Assembly (NCBI GenBank): GCA_938030915.1
Contig: CALHIO010000176.1
Span: 1 to 16,626, forward strand
Origin: an uncultured Gemmatimonadota bacterium
Lineage (GTDB): Bacteria > Gemmatimonadota > Gemmatimonadetes > Longimicrobiales > Gaopeijiaceae
Direction: 5' to 3'
Length of the DNA: 16,626 bases
Shown: piece by piece, positions 15,016 through 16,626 of the stretch
Numbering within the stretch: position 1 is the first letter of the stretch
How the letters are laid out: each line of letters starts with the position of its first letter
Translations under genes and position numbers: made by a program
The notes under the pieces: model-generated
Told to the model about the DNA's origin: nothing
The model's input: only the letters and a program-made list of their open reading frames with translations
Database searches by the model: none

Positions 15016-15648
15016 TTACACGCTGCGCGCGAGCTCGGCAGCCCGCATCGCACATGTGAGAATTTTGTCGTAGTCGGCGCAGCGGCAGAGGTTGCCCGAC
15101 AGAGCGATCCGCGCTTCCTCGCGCGTCGGATTCGGGTTGACCTCGATCATTTCAGTCATCGCCATGATGAAGCCGGGGGCGCAGAACGCGCACTGGAACC
15201 CACCCTCCTCCATGACGGCCTGCTGGACGATCGAGAGTTCACCCGTATCGGCGTCCTCGAGACCCTCGATGGTGGTCACGGCCCGGCCACGAACCTGGTG
15301 CGTGAGCATCGAGCACCCGTACTGCGACACGCCGTCGATCAATACCGTGCAGGCACCGCATTCCGCCCGATCGCAGCCGAGCTTCGTGCCCGTGAGGCCC
15401 AGCTTGTAGCGGAGCGTCATCGCCAGCGTCTCGTGCGGAAGCACGTCCACCCTTCGCTCCTGGCCGTTGACGTTCAGCGTGATCAGCCGCTCGGTCGCGG
15501 TCTGGTAGGTCGCCGCCCCGAGGAGCGGAGACCCCCGGAACAGGTACCCGGCCGACGAGGCGGTGGCACCGGTGGCGATCACACCCTTGATGAACGTGCG
15601 CCGAGAGTATTTCTGCTCGAGCACGGTCGAGGATTCTGCCTGATCCAT
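15016..15648 (-). CDS. Tat-exported 2Fe-2S subunit of the xanthine-oxidase-family enzyme
   Basis: The product is 210 residues. A twin-arginine signal is plain: SRRTFIKGVIATGATASS at 15-32, with Arg16-Arg17. The mature part has the plant-ferredoxin [2Fe-2S] site Cys92, Cys97, Cys100, Cys112 (GCDRAECGAC), then the second helical [2Fe-2S] site Cys153, Cys156, Cys188, Cys190 (CAFCAPG and NLCRC). This is the complete set for the small subunit. The Tat signal places the whole heterotrimer in the periplasm, as is known for PaoABC, where the small subunit alone carries the signal. AGGAG six bases before the ATG fixes the start. It is the first gene of a four-gene operon (2Fe-2S, molybdenum, FAD, cytochrome b). 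That order differs from the small-FAD-large order of PaoABC. Confidence 0.94.
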   Translation of the reverse strand: MDQAESSTVLEQKYSRRTFIKGVIATGATASSAGYLFRGSPLLGAATYQTATERLITLNVNGQERRVDVLPHETLAMTLRYKLGLTGTKLGCDRAECGACTVLIDGVSQYGCSMLTHQVRGRAVTTIEGLEDADTGELSIVQQAVMEEGGFQCAFCAPGFIMAMTEMIEVNPNPTREEARIALSGNLCRCADYDKILTCAMRAAELARSV

Positions 15649-15654
15649 CGAGCA

Positions 15655-15659
15655 CTCCT
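15655..15659 (-). promoter_or_regulatory. Ribosome binding site of the 2Fe-2S subunit gene
   Basis: AGGAG on the minus strand, six bases before the ATG at 15646-15648, fixes the start just ahead of the Tat signal. The rest of the gap to the next gene (about 100 bases) should contain the operon promoter, but I could not identify convincing boxes. Confidence 0.6.
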
Positions 15660-15731
15660 GCTACATGGGGGCACATCGGATCCCGCCAACATATGGAGCG
15701 AGCCGCACCCGCGCGAGCGTGTCGATACCAC

Positions 15732-15759
15732 CCGGACCCCGGACTTTCCATGGGTCCGG
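15732..15759 (-). terminator. Hairpin after the D-amino-acid-oxidase-like gene
   Basis: CCGGACCC (15732-15739) and GGGTCCGG (15752-15759) form a perfect 8-bp stem around a 12-base loop, starting six bases after the stop codon. No T-run follows on the minus strand. It probably separates this gene's transcript from the xanthine-oxidase-type operon or protects its 3' end. Confidence 0.5.
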
Positions 15760-15765
15760 CGCGCC

Positions 15766-16626
15766 TCAGCTCATCCGCGAAAACAGGTCGATATGAGCGT
15801 CGACGATCCGCCGCATCGCTTCCGGATCGGGATCGAGACTCCAGTCCCCTTCCACGCTCGTACCTCCCAGAGCAATGCCGTCGCTTCGTGGCGACATGTG
15901 AACGAATCCGCCGGCCATGGGAGAGGCCGCACCGAACGTCGAATAATCCACACCTTCCTGCGGCATGAGGAGCGTAAGCTGACCCTTGAGGGGCGTCAGT
16001 TCCTCGTCGCCGAGCAGTGCCCTCGACCCGAGACCGGTGCAGTTCAGCACAATGGGCTCAGGCAGGGTGGCAAGATCGCGGCGAGACTCGAAACGACGAA
16101 TCACGATGCCTGCGCCCGCGTCCCGCACGTCGGAGACGAGCCGATCCAGATAGATCGAGGGTTCGATCCTCATCGAGGGTCGCATCACGGCGTACGCGGT
16201 CGGAAACGGATGTTGCCCGGGACCGTAGACCGTCGACGCGGTCTGTAGATCCTGCGGCAGCAGGGGATCGCCGTCGCCCCCCTCACCCGAGGGGGGAGTG
16301 CTGCGCAGCGAATACCCCTCCATCCACGAGACTCCATACCCGCGACCGACGAGGAGCTGCAGCTCACTCCACGCGATCCGCGCCGACGCACGGAATTGTT
16401 GGTCCCACTCCGGCGTACGGCGCTCTCGGTCGACCAGTCCGGACGTAGGTGTCCAGCTGGCCAGCGACATGTTCGAGGTCGTATTCGGGGGAACGTGCTC
16501 CGTGTAGACGACGACATCGAATCCACGGCGCTGAAGCTGTCGCGCCGCTGTCAGCCCGACGACCCCGCATCCGATCACGGCAGCCCGGCGTTCCGGACGG
16601 ACCAACGCCATCTCGGCAGCGAGGTG
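15766..16626 (-). CDS. D-amino-acid-oxidase-like FAD-dependent oxidoreductase, cut by the right edge
   Basis: At least 281 residues are visible from the first in-window Met (16611), but the frame stays open to the window end (His-Leu-Ala-Ala-Glu before that Met), so the true start is probably outside. The Rossmann FAD motif is AAVIGCGVVGLTAARQL with GxGxxG at GCGVVG. Further DAO-family marks are YTEHVPPNTTSN, a PSIYLDRLVSDV helix, VLNCTGLGSRAL and, near the end, LGGTSVEGDWSL. The protein stops soon after this (DLFSRMS). Ordinary D-amino-acid oxidases continue from the corresponding point into a G-x-RP segment and HNYGHGG motif that help bind FAD and substrate; neither is in the visible part. 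Such enzymes oxidise D-amino or imino acids using FAD. It is a neighbour of the molybdoenzyme operon but ends with its own hairpin, so a shared function is not implied. Confidence 0.85.
   Translation of the reverse strand, partial: HLAAEMALVRPERRAAVIGCGVVGLTAARQLQRRGFDVVVYTEHVPPNTTSNMSLASWTPTSGLVDRERRTPEWDQQFRASARIAWSELQLLVGRGYGVSWMEGYSLRSTPPSGEGGDGDPLLPQDLQTASTVYGPGQHPFPTAYAVMRPSMRIEPSIYLDRLVSDVRDAGAGIVIRRFESRRDLATLPEPIVLNCTGLGSRALLGDEELTPLKGQLTLLMPQEGVDYSTFGAASPMAGGFVHMSPRSDGIALGGTSVEGDWSLDPDPEAMRRIVDAHIDLFSRMS

Noticed and set aside
15680..15735. Promoter for the xanthine-oxidase-type operon (TCGACA and TATGTT boxes)
   Set aside because: The boxes are about 26 bases apart, too far for a sigma-70 promoter.
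1..16626. tRNA, rRNA, CRISPR, insertion sequence or prophage
   Set aside because: I looked on both strands and saw no cloverleaf-like gene, rRNA segment, spaced repeat array, transposase or terminal inverted repeats.

Overview
The window is GC-rich bacterial DNA, densely packed, with no gap between genes longer than about 130 bases. Apart from a universal-stress-type fragment at the left edge, every gene reads on the minus strand. The style (twin-arginine signal, TorD-type chaperone, NrfD and SulP membrane proteins, GC-rich codons) fits a Gram-negative, respiratory, probably environmental bacterium. Gemmatimonadota or a similar lineage is my guess from protein style only. There are no rRNA or tRNA genes, CRISPR arrays, transposases or phage genes.

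Layout. (1) Positions 1-300, plus strand: C-terminal end of a UspA-domain protein. (2) 307-591, minus: a small glycine-rich membrane protein, convergent with it. (3) 680-7581, minus: a tightly coupled operon read as FeS-NrfD fusion, then a molybdopterin (DMSO-reductase superfamily) catalytic subunit, then a TorD/NarJ-type chaperone, then a SulP anion transporter. Three consecutive junctions overlap (ATGA, 8 bases, ATGA). None of the oxidoreductase subunits has an export signal, so the enzyme is predicted to face the cytoplasm. (4) 7709-10645, minus: four unrecognised genes, three with membrane segments. (5) 10734-15648, minus: a second, unrelated molybdoenzyme of the xanthine oxidase family. 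Its order is 2Fe-2S subunit with a Tat signal, molybdenum subunit, FAD subunit with an extra cysteine cluster, and a dedicated b-type cytochrome. It is predicted to be periplasmic and to pass electrons to the quinone pool. (6) 15766 to the right edge, minus: a D-amino-acid-oxidase-like FAD protein cut by the window end.

How it works together. The two molybdoenzyme systems look like two independent membrane-linked electron inputs (or, for the NrfD system, possibly an output) on opposite faces of the cytoplasmic membrane. The cytoplasm-facing one carries its own anion transporter, translationally coupled to the chaperone. This suggests its substrate or product is an anion that must cross the membrane; a sulfur oxyanion (SoeABC-like sulfite oxidation) is the leading but unproven idea. 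The periplasmic one resembles PaoABC-type aldehyde oxidoreductases in its Tat-bearing small subunit and its [4Fe-4S]-type FAD subunit, but differs in gene order and in having an attached cytochrome b. The most notable points are the SulP coupling, the cytochrome-linked xanthine-oxidase-type operon, the probable circular permutation of the edge oxidase, and two non-coding elements: a repeat/dyad cluster at 9233-9286 and a structured leader at 7578-7638.
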